Positions 16,814 through 24,852 of a DNA stretch of 64,000 nt are shown here, piece by piece. The notes beneath the pieces are model-generated. The model was not told the DNA's origin. It saw only the letters and a list, made by a program, of their open reading frames with translations, and made no database searches. Each line of letters opens with the position of its first letter. The first letter of the stretch is position 1. The position numbers and the translations under genes are program-made. Location: positions 232,585-296,584 of the forward strand of contig DIYH01000046.1 of assembly GCA_002435755.1 (NCBI GenBank), read 5' to 3'. This DNA is from Flammeovirgaceae bacterium UBA6059. Lineage in GTDB: Bacteria; Bacteroidota; Bacteroidia; Cytophagales; Cyclobacteriaceae.

Positions 16814-17788
16814 ATGAAGGCTACCGCAAAGACGATTGGATTTGTTACCCTACTACTTACATTCTTGCTAAGCGGGCCTGGATCACTAGCCCAAACTTGC
16901 TGCTCAGGAGGTGTGCCCATATCCGGAAACCTGGGACTTCCTGCTTCTAGTGTGGGTACCTGGCAATTCTCACTAAACTATGATGCCAATGTCCTCAAGA
17001 CATTGCTGGATGAACGAACTGTGCTGGATGACTTGACAAGAGAGCGTCAAACCAACACCATCATATTTGAAATTGGCTACACACTGACCGAGCGGATTTC
17101 CTTTGATGTATTTACCTCTTATGTAAGACAGGAACGTATTCTCAGGCCTATAGGCTTTGACCAAAACGAAGTATTCACCAATGGTTTTGGAGATGCCGTC
17201 TTTCTCGGTAAATACAAAATACTGAACCCTCTTCAATTAGGGTTAGGTCTCAAAATGCCGACCGGAGCATCTGATCTCACTTTCGATGGTATTCCGCTCA
17301 ATGCGGACCTCCAACCCGGAAGTGGTGCCTGGGATGTCATTTTGTGGTCCAACTATACCAATACCTTCGGTTTTCGACAGTCGCTTACCTTTAATGGAAC
17401 CGCCATTTATCGAGAAACAGGTGTTAACGACGAATATCTGGGCATCCAAAAATATGAGTTTGGAAATGAAATACAGCTAATTGCTGGTTTGGCAGATAGA
17501 TTTACACTAGGGTCTACACTCTTAGATCCTTCCATTCGTTTCCGCTATCGCAAAGCCGGAGAGGACATCAACAACGATTTTAGGCTGCCCAACACGGGTG
17601 GTGAATGGGTATTCATCAATCCTGGGGTATCTATTCCTATTCAACCCACTTTGTCATGGCAGATCAATGCAGAGCTTCCACTTTACAGCAAAGTCTACGG
17701 AACACAACTGACTCCAACGTTTCGCATCAACACTGGATTTTATTGGAACATTAAACCAAAGAATAATGAGAGCATTATACAATTCTAG
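16814..17788 (+). CDS. Outer-membrane beta-barrel (transporter-like) protein
   Basis: 324 residues with a signal peptide (Gly-Ser-Leu-Ala-Gln, about 27) followed at once by Cys-Cys-Ser-Gly-Gly. A beta-barrel pattern follows, with repeated amphipathic strands ending in a C-terminal strand. It resembles the transporter/MetA-pathway-type outer-membrane proteins of Bacteroidota (Phe-Gly-Asp-Ala-Val-Phe-Leu-Gly, Gly-Leu-Gly-Leu-Lys-Met-Pro-Thr-Gly-Ala). It overlaps the DUF3179 lipoprotein gene by 23 bases, so the two are co-expressed. Cargo and function are unknown. Confidence 0.7.
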   Translation: MKATAKTIGFVTLLLTFLLSGPGSLAQTCCSGGVPISGNLGLPASSVGTWQFSLNYDANVLKTLLDERTVLDDLTRERQTNTIIFEIGYTLTERISFDVFTSYVRQERILRPIGFDQNEVFTNGFGDAVFLGKYKILNPLQLGLGLKMPTGASDLTFDGIPLNADLQPGSGAWDVILWSNYTNTFGFRQSLTFNGTAIYRETGVNDEYLGIQKYEFGNEIQLIAGLADRFTLGSTLLDPSIRFRYRKAGEDINNDFRLPNTGGEWVFINPGVSIPIQPTLSWQINAELPLYSKVYGTQLTPTFRINTGFYWNIKPKNNESIIQF

Positions 17789-18881
17789 GACCTTACTCAG
17801 CCTTGCTATTACCACAATCATCCTCTCAGGTTGTGGTCAGGACGATGAGCCACCTACAAGAACTATGGATATACTCGTCAACCCAGTGACCACAACTGGA
17901 ATTGACCCTAGCTCGTGGTTGATCCCTCAAAATCAAGTATTAGATGGTGGGCCTGGTAAGGATGGTATACCCGCTCTGCTAGAACCTGAAAGGGTGTCTG
18001 TGGATGCCGTAGACTTCATGGAGCCAGAGGATCTTATTATTGGCTACAGAGTTGGGGATCAGGTAGTCGGATACCCACATAAGATTCTGGATTGGCATGA
18101 GATCATCAACGATGAGATCAACGGCGAATCATTTGCAGTAACATATTGTCCACTCACAGGAACAGCTATAGGTTATAGTCGCGAGATCGATGGTAATACT
18201 ACGACATTTGGTGTCTCAGGCTTACTTTATAACACCAACCTCATTGCATACGATAGGTTGACGGACAGCAACTGGTCACAGATACGTCGTGAAAGTGTGA
18301 ACGGGACTTTGATAGGTCGAGAGATTGAAACGCTCCCTTTAGTAGAGACTTCCTGGTCTACCTGGCAGAGGCTATACCCCAATTCCACGGTAGTGGGTAC
18401 CAATACAGGAGTACCCCGCAACTATGGTCGATACCCTTATGGCAGCTATCTTACCAGCCCCGGACTGATCTTTCCCGTATCTGTCACAGATAACAGGCTC
18501 TTTGCAAAAGAACGTGTCCTTGGTGTGATCGTCGGTGATGATGTCAAGGCTTTCGAGATCAGCAGGTTTGAAAGTCCTTCGCTATTGGAAGAATCTCTAA
18601 ACGGACAAGACTATATAGTTTATATCGATGGTATCGCCAATGCTGCAGTTGCATTTGAACCATCAACACTTGATGGCGAAGCATTGATGTTCAGTACCTA
18701 TAGTGGTGGGAATGCGGGTATTATGCGAGATCAGCTCGGCAATGTATATGATCTCTTCGGGACAGTGGTAGAGGGACCTAATCCTGAACACTCCCTTCAA
18801 AGGGTTGAATACTTCATCGGCTTCTGGTTTTCCTTCCCACCTTTTTTCGAATCTGTAGCATTGGACCTGGATAAGAACTAA
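17766..18881 (+). CDS. DUF3179 domain lipoprotein
   Basis: 371 residues. A signal peptide with a lipobox (Leu-Ser-Gly-Cys, about 22) is followed by a DUF3179 domain through most of the chain. The characteristic features are Ile-Pro-Ala-Leu-Leu-Glu-Pro, the phrase Tyr-Pro-His-Lys-Ile-Leu-Asp-Trp-His-Glu, Val-Thr-Tyr-Cys-Pro-Leu-Thr-Gly-Thr-Ala, and Gly-Val-Ser-Gly-Leu-Leu-Tyr-Asn. The conserved Cys and His could form a metal or catalytic site, but the family has no established activity. Translation is probably coupled to the upstream barrel gene because of the overlap. Confidence 0.9.
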   Translation: MRALYNSRTLLSLAITTIILSGCGQDDEPPTRTMDILVNPVTTTGIDPSSWLIPQNQVLDGGPGKDGIPALLEPERVSVDAVDFMEPEDLIIGYRVGDQVVGYPHKILDWHEIINDEINGESFAVTYCPLTGTAIGYSREIDGNTTTFGVSGLLYNTNLIAYDRLTDSNWSQIRRESVNGTLIGREIETLPLVETSWSTWQRLYPNSTVVGTNTGVPRNYGRYPYGSYLTSPGLIFPVSVTDNRLFAKERVLGVIVGDDVKAFEISRFESPSLLEESLNGQDYIVYIDGIANAAVAFEPSTLDGEALMFSTYSGGNAGIMRDQLGNVYDLFGTVVEGPNPEHSLQRVEYFIGFWFSFPPFFESVALDLDKN

Positions 18882-18888
18882 AGATCAT

Positions 18889-18954
18889 AAGACGGCATAC
18901 TCCGATTCAGTATCTAGGTATTGATTGTTGGGCGAACATCGGGGTTGCCGTCTT
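18889..18954. terminator. Bidirectional terminator-like hairpin between DUF3179 gene and modC
   Basis: AAGACGGCA (18889-18897) pairs with TGCCGTCTT (18946-18954), and CCGAT/ATCGG pair inside. The right arm runs into the modC stop codon. The two flanking genes converge here, which is where a shared terminator is expected. The loop is long and T-runs are short, so strength is uncertain. Confidence 0.5.
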
Positions 18955-19826
18955 TATGCAATCCTTTCAATATGAATACCTCCATTTCTTGGAGACAGTA
19001 AAACCCGGTCTCCAGGCTGTGGTTCTTCACCTTCTAGTTGATTCCGCGTGAACCAGTGACACTGTTGGTCAATAAGCAACATGGCTCTGTCTGCATCAAT
19101 ACTGATCACTTCTGCTATCTTATCAAAAACACCATAAACCCCGTACTTAGAAGCAAGGGTCTCAGCCGGACTACCCTGTCTGATCACTTTCCCTTTTTCC
19201 AGAACATAAGCAAAGTCAGACAATCTCCATATTTCCGATACATCGTGGCTAACCATGATCGTCGTGAGCTTGTATTCATCATGTACAAGCTTTATGTAAC
19301 CCTGGAGCTTCTGACGGATCTGCCAATCAAGCGCTGATAGCGGTTCATCGAGTAGGAGCAATACAGGGCGCTGTACCAACGCTCTCGCCAATGCCACTCG
19401 CTGTTGCTGGCCACCGGATAAAGTTGCCGGTAGGGAAGATCTCAGATCACCAAGTTCCATCATTTCTATTAGAGGGTCGATACTTGATTTGTGCTGACCT
19501 TTCACTAGTGCATATTCGAGGTTTTCTTGTACAGACATATTAGGAAAGAGCGCATAATCCTGAAATACAAAACCAACTTTTCTGTAACGGGATGATTTAG
19601 CCAGGTTCTTTGACGTATCTGTCCAGCAATCCCCATCTACGAAAATCTCACCAACATCTGGCTGCATCAAACCAGCGAGCATTCGCAACACTGAAGTTTT
19701 TCCTGCCCCAGACCTCCCATATAAGGCAGTGAAGCTCCCTTTTTCAATGGATAGGTCCACTTCAAGCGACATCTTTCCGCCTTCAGTATTTAGCTGCTTT
19801 GACAGTTCTGCGCTTACCATTTCCAA
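18954..19826 (-). CDS. modC: Molybdate ABC transporter ATP-binding protein
   Basis: 290 residues. ABC ATPase with Walker A (Gly-Arg-Ser-Gly-Ala-Gly-Lys-Thr), Q-loop, signature Leu-Ser-Gly-Gly-Gln-Gln-Gln and Walker B (Leu-Leu-Leu-Leu-Asp-Glu-Pro). The C-terminal about 65 residues look like a short regulatory/TOBE-like region. The 13-base overlap with modB, and modA and modE-like genes upstream, support the molybdate assignment; tungstate is an alternative. It energises uptake of the oxyanion for molybdenum-cofactor enzymes, none of which lie in this window. Confidence 0.92.
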   Translation of the reverse strand: MEMVSAELSKQLNTEGGKMSLEVDLSIEKGSFTALYGRSGAGKTSVLRMLAGLMQPDVGEIFVDGDCWTDTSKNLAKSSRYRKVGFVFQDYALFPNMSVQENLEYALVKGQHKSSIDPLIEMMELGDLRSSLPATLSGGQQQRVALARALVQRPVLLLLDEPLSALDWQIRQKLQGYIKLVHDEYKLTTIMVSHDVSEIWRLSDFAYVLEKGKVIRQGSPAETLASKYGVYGVFDKIAEVISIDADRAMLLIDQQCHWFTRNQLEGEEPQPGDRVLLSPRNGGIHIERIA

Positions 19827-20509
19827 AGTCCTTTGAAGTAGCCACCATTGGATAGGTTAAGCAGCAGTAGCATCAGGAAAGTGAGCACAAAGAGTATAGC
19901 GGAGTAATCATTAGCCGTTGCATAGTTGAGTGATTCAACCTCTTCATAGATGGCGATGGAGGCCACTTTAGTAACATCAGGGATGCTACCGCCAATCATC
20001 AGCACCACACCAAACTCTCCAATCGTATGTGCAAAGGTGAGCACTGCTGCAGTGAGCAATGAAGACTTTATGTTAGGCAAAAGGACGTATCTCAATGTGG
20101 TTAACCGTGACTTCCCAAGTAAGTCTGAAGCTTCCATTAAGTTTTCCGGTAGGGCAACAAACCCTGAACGAATGGGCTGTACCATAAAAGGCAAACTGTA
20201 AATGATGGAGCCAACAACCAGTCCCTCAAAAGTGAAAACCAGTCGCAGGTCCAACCATTGTTCAAGCCAAATACCGAAACTACCAGAGGGACTGAACGCA
20301 ATGAGTAAATAAAAACCAATGACCGTAGGTGGCAGCACCAATGGCATACTAACCAGGGTCTCTACCACAAACCTCGCTTTGGACCTAGAATAGGCCAGCC
20401 AATATGCCAACGGGATCCCTGCGATAAACAACAATAGAGTCGTGATAATCGCCAACTTAAAAGTCAACCATAACGGCCCCAGGTCTATTGTAAGTAAAAT
20501 AGTATGCAT
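19814..20509 (-). CDS. modB: Molybdate ABC transporter permease
   Basis: 231 residues with five to six transmembrane helices. The EAA loop is present (Glu-Ala-Ser-Asp-Leu-Leu-Gly-Lys), with the family phrase Pro-Leu-Val-Leu-Pro-Pro-Thr-Val-Ile-Gly-Phe-Tyr-Leu and Ala-Arg/Ala-His-Thr-Ile-Gly-Glu-Phe-Gly-Val. These are typical of ModB. It starts immediately after the modA stop codon and overlaps modC, so the subunits are co-translated. Confidence 0.93.
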   Translation of the reverse strand: MHTILLTIDLGPLWLTFKLAIITTLLLFIAGIPLAYWLAYSRSKARFVVETLVSMPLVLPPTVIGFYLLIAFSPSGSFGIWLEQWLDLRLVFTFEGLVVGSIIYSLPFMVQPIRSGFVALPENLMEASDLLGKSRLTTLRYVLLPNIKSSLLTAAVLTFAHTIGEFGVVLMIGGSIPDVTKVASIAIYEEVESLNYATANDYSAILFVLTFLMLLLLNLSNGGYFKGLWKW

Positions 20510-21280
20510 CTATCGGGGTATCTGGTATCCAAAATGTAGCAGGATTGCCTCAGCCTGAGTGCTCAACATAAAATCAAAAAACTTCTGGGCCGCAGGTATC
20601 TCATTACCATCATGTTCGATAATAGCCATTCCCTGCTCTATCGTAGCATGGCTGGTCAGGTCTACTCCTACCCAGCGGCCTTTTCCATTCATTTGTGGAG
20701 ACAGCACAACTGATTTAGCAGTAAAACCGATATCCGCCGCACCAGAACTTATAAAGTGGTTGGTTTGTGCTATGCTTTCACCGTAAATAAGTTTGGAGTC
20801 CACAATGGATAACAAATCCAGCAATTCCAGCGTTTGTAATGCTGCTTCTCCATAAGGTGCAATTTTCGGATTAGCGACAGCTATTGCTTCTGTGTCCTCT
20901 GAAATAAGTTTTCTCCACAAATCTGTATCAGATGAGTCGTCAAACGTCCATAACACAAGACTCCCGTGGGCGTACACTGTCGGGGCTGCCTTAACATAAC
21001 CTTGTTCATAAAGTGAAAGTGGGTATTTCATATCAGCAGAAAGAAACACGTCGTAAGGAGCTCCTTTTGATATCTGCGCCGTGAGCTTACCGGAACTGCT
21101 AATGATCATCTCACATGACACTCCGGTTGATTGCTCGAATTGCTGAACGAGGCTGTCCAGAGCAAACTGTACGTTCGCTGCTGCTGCTATGGTCAATGTT
21201 TGAGGATCTGGTTCCTGACAACTCCATACCAGATGTGAGAAGACAATCACTGAGAAGATAAGTCGCTTAACCCCAGTCAT
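20510..21280 (-). CDS. modA: Molybdate-binding periplasmic lipoprotein
   Basis: 256 residues. The signal peptide ends Val-Trp-Ser-Cys (about 21), so the protein is probably lipid-anchored rather than free, as is usual in Bacteroidota. The oxyanion-binding fold is shown by Ala-Ala-Ala-Ala-Asn-Val, Ser-Ser-Ser-Gly-Lys-Leu, Gly-Ala-Pro-Tyr-Asp-Val-Phe-Leu-Ser-Ala-Asp and Pro-Tyr-Gly-Glu-Ala-Ala. It captures molybdate (or tungstate) for ModBC. It overlaps the modE-like gene by 4 bases (ATGA). Confidence 0.93.
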   Translation of the reverse strand: MTGVKRLIFSVIVFSHLVWSCQEPDPQTLTIAAAANVQFALDSLVQQFEQSTGVSCEMIISSSGKLTAQISKGAPYDVFLSADMKYPLSLYEQGYVKAAPTVYAHGSLVLWTFDDSSDTDLWRKLISEDTEAIAVANPKIAPYGEAALQTLELLDLLSIVDSKLIYGESIAQTNHFISSGAADIGFTAKSVVLSPQMNGKGRWVGVDLTSHATIEQGMAIIEHDGNEIPAAQKFFDFMLSTQAEAILLHFGYQIPR

Positions 21281-21618
21281 ATGTAGTCGGAAGGTTTGAA
21301 CTTGCCCTGAAGAAACTGGTTTACTTCTGCTTCCAAAGTGATATAATTATCCAATATCGTCTTGCCCGCCTGGGTTACCACCGCTCCTCCACCACGGTTA
21401 CCCCCTACTTTCTTCTCTACCAAAGGTCTGTCAGCGATCTTGTTCATGTTCTCTACCAATTGCCACGCCTTTCGGTAGCTCAGTTTTGTGGCCTTCGCTG
21501 CTTCGGTGATGGAACCAGCTTGGTCAATAGCCTTGAGCAGATCAATTGGCCCTTTACCTAAATAGGCCTCATCATCCACGAACACTTTCATTCTAAAACC
21601 AATCCTTATATCGTTCAT
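21277..21618 (-). CDS. ModE-type winged-helix regulator without molybdate-binding domains
   Basis: About 113 residues from the ATG at 21618. It matches the N-terminal DNA-binding domain of ModE. Gly-Pro-Ile-Asp-Leu-Leu-Lys-Ala-Ile and Gly-Ser-Ile-Thr-Glu-Ala-Ala-Lys-Ala are followed by the recognition region Ser-Tyr-Arg-Lys-Ala-Trp and a Gly-rich wing (Gly-Asn-Arg-Gly-Gly-Gly-Ala). The C-terminal MOP/TOBE domains of full ModE are absent, so oxyanion sensing in this protein is unexplained. It is first in the mod operon. The operator candidate at 21628-21653 lies 10 bases before its start. Confidence 0.85.
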   Translation of the reverse strand: MNDIRIGFRMKVFVDDEAYLGKGPIDLLKAIDQAGSITEAAKATKLSYRKAWQLVENMNKIADRPLVEKKVGGNRGGGAVVTQAGKTILDNYITLEAEVNQFLQGKFKPSDYI

Positions 21619-21627
21619 CTCCTTAAA

Positions 21628-21653
21628 GCAATATGCATGTCTATGCATATTGC
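21628..21653 (-). promoter_or_regulatory. Perfect 11-bp palindrome, candidate ModE operator
   Basis: GCAATATGCAT, then four bases, then ATGCATATTGC: two 11-base arms with no mismatch. The palindrome ends 10 bases upstream of the ATG of the modE-like gene, which heads the mod operon. Position and symmetry fit binding by the winged-helix dimer and repression of modE-ABC. The sequence differs from the Escherichia coli ModE box, so the assignment rests on location. Confidence 0.6.
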
Positions 21654-21796
21654 AAGTAAGAGAATAACTCGCTTAAGTACAAGGGGTTTTGCCGGATGTA
21701 ATTCTTCTTATGCAACCCTTCGGAATCGATCGAGTCTCCTCTAGGTGTATTACCATCTAACAGGTGGATTTCTCACTGAACTACTATTTTTACAAC

Positions 21797-22354
21797 ATGC
21801 CTAAAATCAAACTTTCTCCCTGGCAGATTGCTATTGAATTCTTATCGGTGGTGTTCGCAGTGCTCCTGGCACTAGGATTGAATTCTTATAAAGCCAATAA
21901 TGATCTTGAAAGTGAAGCAGAGCTTCTGTCCAGTAAAATCATAAAAGAGCTTAAGAGAAACAAGCTGGAACTGGATACAGTGCTCATCAGGAATAAAGAC
22001 TTTAAGACCTACGTCGATTCTCTTCAGGCAGTCGACACACTACCTCAATCGCTCGAATTGAGCTTTGCTTCAGAGTTATTGACCAAAAGTGCATGGGATT
22101 TCACGAAGGCCTCACGGTCATTCTCTTACCTGGATGAAGATTTTCTTGAAGAAGCTGCTGCACTTTATGAAAGACAGGACTATTATATGCACATATCTAA
22201 CCAGATGTTCCAAAATCTGGCTGAGATGCTGATGACTGATCCACCGATGGAGCGTACCCTCATCATGTCCAACTACTTCCTTCTCAATCTTAATGCCTCA
22301 GGCGACAACCTGGCCGAGAGCTACCAAGAGTTTTTGAGTAAACATGTTGATTGA
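21797..22354 (+). CDS. Single-pass membrane protein with helical domain (DUF6090-like)
   Basis: 186 residues from the ATG at 21797; an in-frame GTG at 21764 is less likely. Function unknown. A short basic/Trp-containing N-terminus precedes a transmembrane helix (about 9-28, ending Leu-Gly-Leu-Asn). A helical charged region follows (Ser-Glu-Ala-Glu-Leu-Leu onward) with a Ser-Ala-Trp-Asp around residue 92. The architecture resembles that of the gene at 930-1490, and I regard them as distant family members. It is transcribed alone between the mod operon promoter and a convergent DUF2892 gene. Confidence 0.6.
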   Translation: MPKIKLSPWQIAIEFLSVVFAVLLALGLNSYKANNDLESEAELLSSKIIKELKRNKLELDTVLIRNKDFKTYVDSLQAVDTLPQSLELSFASELLTKSAWDFTKASRSFSYLDEDFLEEAAALYERQDYYMHISNQMFQNLAEMLMTDPPMERTLIMSNYFLLNLNASGDNLAESYQEFLSKHVD

Positions 22355-22501
22355 TGATAGCAGGAAAACCTAGTTTGTCAAATTAGTTCTAACGTCACAT
22401 TGAGACCTTTGAAATGTATCCAGAAGAGATTTCGACAAGCACAATCTGACAACATCCGCTGGCTTGTTCAAACTTGACAAAGTAGTTAGTAACGAAAAGA
22501 G

Positions 22502-22529
22502 AGAACGACGGCATGTAGATGCCGTCGTT
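22502..22529 (-). terminator. Rho-independent terminator, 12-bp perfect stem
   Basis: GAACGACGGCAT pairs perfectly with ATGCCGTCGTTC across a 4-base loop. On the minus strand the stem is followed by TCTCTTTTCG, and it lies 7 bases after the stop codon of the DUF2892 gene, whose transcript it should end. It may also act on rightward transcripts from the gene ending at 22354. Confidence 0.85.
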
Positions 22530-22536
22530 CCGGATG

Positions 22537-22743
22537 CTACCCTTTTCTTGAGCAGGTAGACAGGCCAAACGGTGCATAGAGCGGGCAAAAGCTGACAAAG
22601 CTCGTAAGTGCGAAGATCACTGCTAAGGCAAGTAATACAATACCTACAGTACCACTGACAGTACCGGTGAAATAGAGTACTGCGATTGCTACAGCTACAA
22701 TAAGTCTAATGATGCGATCCGCGCCTCCCATATTCTTTTTCAT
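22537..22743 (-). CDS. DUF2892 (YgaP-type transmembrane) small membrane protein
   Basis: 68 residues from the ATG at 22743. Met-Lys-Lys-Asn-Met-Gly-Gly-Ala-Asp-Arg-Ile-Ile-Arg leads into two transmembrane helices and a Cys-Pro-Leu-Tyr-Ala-Pro-Phe-Gly-Leu-Ser-Thr-Cys terminus. This is the standard DUF2892 pattern. In YgaP this segment anchors a rhodanese domain; here it stands alone. The two cysteines near the C-terminus are a conserved family feature of unknown role. A strong terminator follows. A Crp/Fnr gene is encoded upstream on the same strand. Confidence 0.9.
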   Translation of the reverse strand: MKKNMGGADRIIRLIVAVAIAVLYFTGTVSGTVGIVLLALAVIFALTSFVSFCPLYAPFGLSTCSRKG

Positions 22744-22895
22744 GACGATCTTTTTTAGTTTGAAAATGCTTCTATGATGAGCACTGCGCTGGCTATTATC
22801 GCTATGCAAAGTAGGCATACAAAAACTAACTTCAGAGCTTTGCTCATACGTAAGTCAAAAGTAGAGGCTGCTGCTTTTTGAAACGGTGACTACAG

Positions 22896-23528
22896 TCACC
22901 GGTCGATCAACCGAATGCCTTGTGCAACTTGCTGCAACTTGCCTTCGAATTCCAGCTTCTTCAAAATTCTACTAACCACTTCTCTGGCGGTACCTAGTTC
23001 ATTTGCTATTTCGCGGTGTGACATTCGAATGAACTGATCATTGGTCTTCTCTTTTTTGTTGAGAAGATACGACATGAGCCTGGTATCCATCTTGTCAAAA
23101 AGAAGGTGATGTATCGTATCCAGAAGTTCACTATAGCGCTGATTATACTGGTCAAAAAAAAGATCGTTGAGATCGGAGAACTGGTGTGTCCATTGGGTGA
23201 CCCTGTCAGAAGGAAGTAGAAGTATAACAGAAGCTTCTTCTGTCTTTGCGAGAACACGACTCGGTGCGTTTTTCAAGGCTGCTGCAAAAGACATGATACA
23301 GCTCTGATTTGGCTCTATGTAATAAAGGAGAAGTTCCCTTCCTTCATACCTCGTGAAAACCTTAACCAAACCCTTAAGCACAATAGGAATAACCTTAACA
23401 TACTGACCTTCTCTTAGTATCTCAGTATCATATGGTATTTCCTGAACCGTCCCCTCCTGTATGACAGCATCCAATAGGTCTTCAGAAAGATGAGATAGGA
23501 CTTTCCTTATTTGTGGTTCGTAATCCAT
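22896..23528 (-). CDS. Crp/Fnr family transcriptional regulator (FNR-like recognition helix)
   Basis: 210 residues: an N-terminal cyclic-nucleotide-like beta-roll (about 20-110), a dimer helix, and a C-terminal HTH_Crp. The recognition helix reads Glu-Val-Val-Ser-Arg, the ExxSR pattern that contacts TTGAT-type half-sites in FNR. No N-terminal cysteine cluster is present, so a 4Fe-4S oxygen sensor is not indicated and the signal is unknown. It follows the DUF819 gene by 3 bases and is probably co-transcribed. A matching TTGAT-N4-ATCAA site is found upstream of the histidine kinase at 6025-6038. Confidence 0.9.
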   Translation of the reverse strand: MDYEPQIRKVLSHLSEDLLDAVIQEGTVQEIPYDTEILREGQYVKVIPIVLKGLVKVFTRYEGRELLLYYIEPNQSCIMSFAAALKNAPSRVLAKTEEASVILLLPSDRVTQWTHQFSDLNDLFFDQYNQRYSELLDTIHHLLFDKMDTRLMSYLLNKKEKTNDQFIRMSHREIANELGTAREVVSRILKKLEFEGKLQQVAQGIRLIDR

Positions 23529-23531
23529 AGG

Positions 23532-24671
23532 TTATACTAAAAACTGTTGAAACAGGTAGATGGTCAACATACCCCAGGCAGTACCACTGACCATACTTAA
23601 GATAGCTAACAAGATCGCATGGGGCATAAGTTCTTTCCGGTAAGCAGCTGTAACTGCGGGGGCAGTTGAAATACCTCCGAGATTGGCCATACTCCCTATG
23701 GGTACCCAGGCGATATTGACTCTGAGCGCTACCGCAATCAGCAGCATAGCAATGAAATGAAGTACCAACCAAATCATAACCAATAGCACTAAGATCAATG
23801 GTAGCGACATTTTGGTAAAGTCCAGCTTCAATCCAAGAATCGCCATAATGATAATGATGAGAATGCCCCCGATATTTAGGACGAGTTTGGTATCCCAATT
23901 TTTAATCAGATTACCCATGAGCAACCCCACAACTGATAAGATCACGACTCTCCATAAAAAACTGTCTATAGACAAACTCACACCAAAAGCAATTACAGGT
24001 AGTATCACTAACATCTTGGAAGCACTCACCTTATTGCCTTGACCATTCTCCGTTTCTTCAATCAGTTTGATCTCACTGTTGATGTTGAAGAACCTATTGA
24101 AACTATTGCTCCGCTGGATGAACTGAAACATAAGTATCGTCCAGATATTAACCAATGTATTGTCAAGTACAAGGATAGACAGAAAGAGGGCTTCCTCGGT
24201 TCCAGCCAATTCTTTCAGCACGAGCTGACTGGTACTACCCCCAATCCAGCCACCTACTATCGGCACCAGGCCTTGCCAATAGCTTTGTCCCAGAAATAGT
24301 TCCTTACTGGATGGATCGATGATGCCAAAAAGGGAAACCAGCAAAACTGGTAAGATCGCAATCACCATTGAGCCTCCCACAAAGACGATGATCGGCTTCA
24401 CACCCACGATCTTCAGTTGGGCAAAAGGTAGCGCACTCATGACTGTGAGGATTGTGATCGGGATGATCCAATCACGACTCAGGGTATGTAAGAACACACC
24501 TGAAAGATCGAGATTAAAAGTGTGTGTGAATAAAGCCGGTATGGCGTAAGCAAAAAGAATAGCTGGGAACCAATTGAGCACGGTCTGCACCCAAGGGGTT
24601 TTCATCCTGGAGAGATAGTAAACGCAAACAACAGTAAACGCAACTATGGCCGCTGCTATGATTTCATTCAT
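23532..24671 (-). CDS. DUF819 family integral membrane protein
   Basis: 379 residues with about ten transmembrane helices in two halves. Gly-Gly-Trp-Ile-Gly-Gly-Ser-Thr-Ser-Gln and Ala-Asn-Leu-Gly-Gly-Ile-Ser-Thr-Ala-Pro-Ala-Val-Thr-Ala-Ala-Tyr are the paired discontinuous motifs of the DUF819 (YjcL-like) family, distantly similar to inverted-repeat transporters. A transport role is likely but the substrate is unknown. It forms a two-gene unit with the Crp/Fnr regulator downstream. Confidence 0.88.
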   Translation of the reverse strand: MNEIIAAAIVAFTVVCVYYLSRMKTPWVQTVLNWFPAILFAYAIPALFTHTFNLDLSGVFLHTLSRDWIIPITILTVMSALPFAQLKIVGVKPIIVFVGGSMVIAILPVLLVSLFGIIDPSSKELFLGQSYWQGLVPIVGGWIGGSTSQLVLKELAGTEEALFLSILVLDNTLVNIWTILMFQFIQRSNSFNRFFNINSEIKLIEETENGQGNKVSASKMLVILPVIAFGVSLSIDSFLWRVVILSVVGLLMGNLIKNWDTKLVLNIGGILIIIIMAILGLKLDFTKMSLPLILVLLVMIWLVLHFIAMLLIAVALRVNIAWVPIGSMANLGGISTAPAVTAAYRKELMPHAILLAILSMVSGTAWGMLTIYLFQQFLV

Positions 24672-24699
24672 AACGTGTATTGTTCAATCAAAGAGAAGG

Positions 24700-24845
24700 A
24701 AGGTAATAATATTGCTCTACGTTATCCAAATACTCCTCTTCTGAGAGGGGGAAAGCTGCTTAAACCCCCAGGTATTCATAGGCCTGTTTTCAGCACTCTC
24801 CAGCAAGAGCTTTCCCTGTTGGCAGGGGTTAGAGGGTGGTCATAA
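24700..24845. repeat. Intergenic repeat-like remnant
   Basis: Between the DUF819 and sialidase-like genes lies a stretch with CTCTTCTGAGAGGGGGAAAG near 24733, CCCCC blocks, then CTTTCCCTGTTGGCAGGGGT and AGAGGGTGG up to 24838. The G-rich and C-rich blocks are loosely complementary. The pattern resembles short dispersed intergenic repeats often seen between Bacteroidota genes. Only one copy is visible here, so this is tentative. Confidence 0.3.
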
Positions 24846-24852
24846 TCAAGCT

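Noticed and set aside
16687..16920. 77-codon open frame on the minus strand covering the start of the outer-membrane barrel gene
   Set aside because: It overlaps the signal peptide of the well-supported rightward gene, has no recognisable domain or signal, and looks like a shadow frame.
24700..24845. Insertion sequence or CRISPR remnant
   Set aside because: There are no transposase fragments, terminal inverted repeats, target duplications or regularly spaced repeats.
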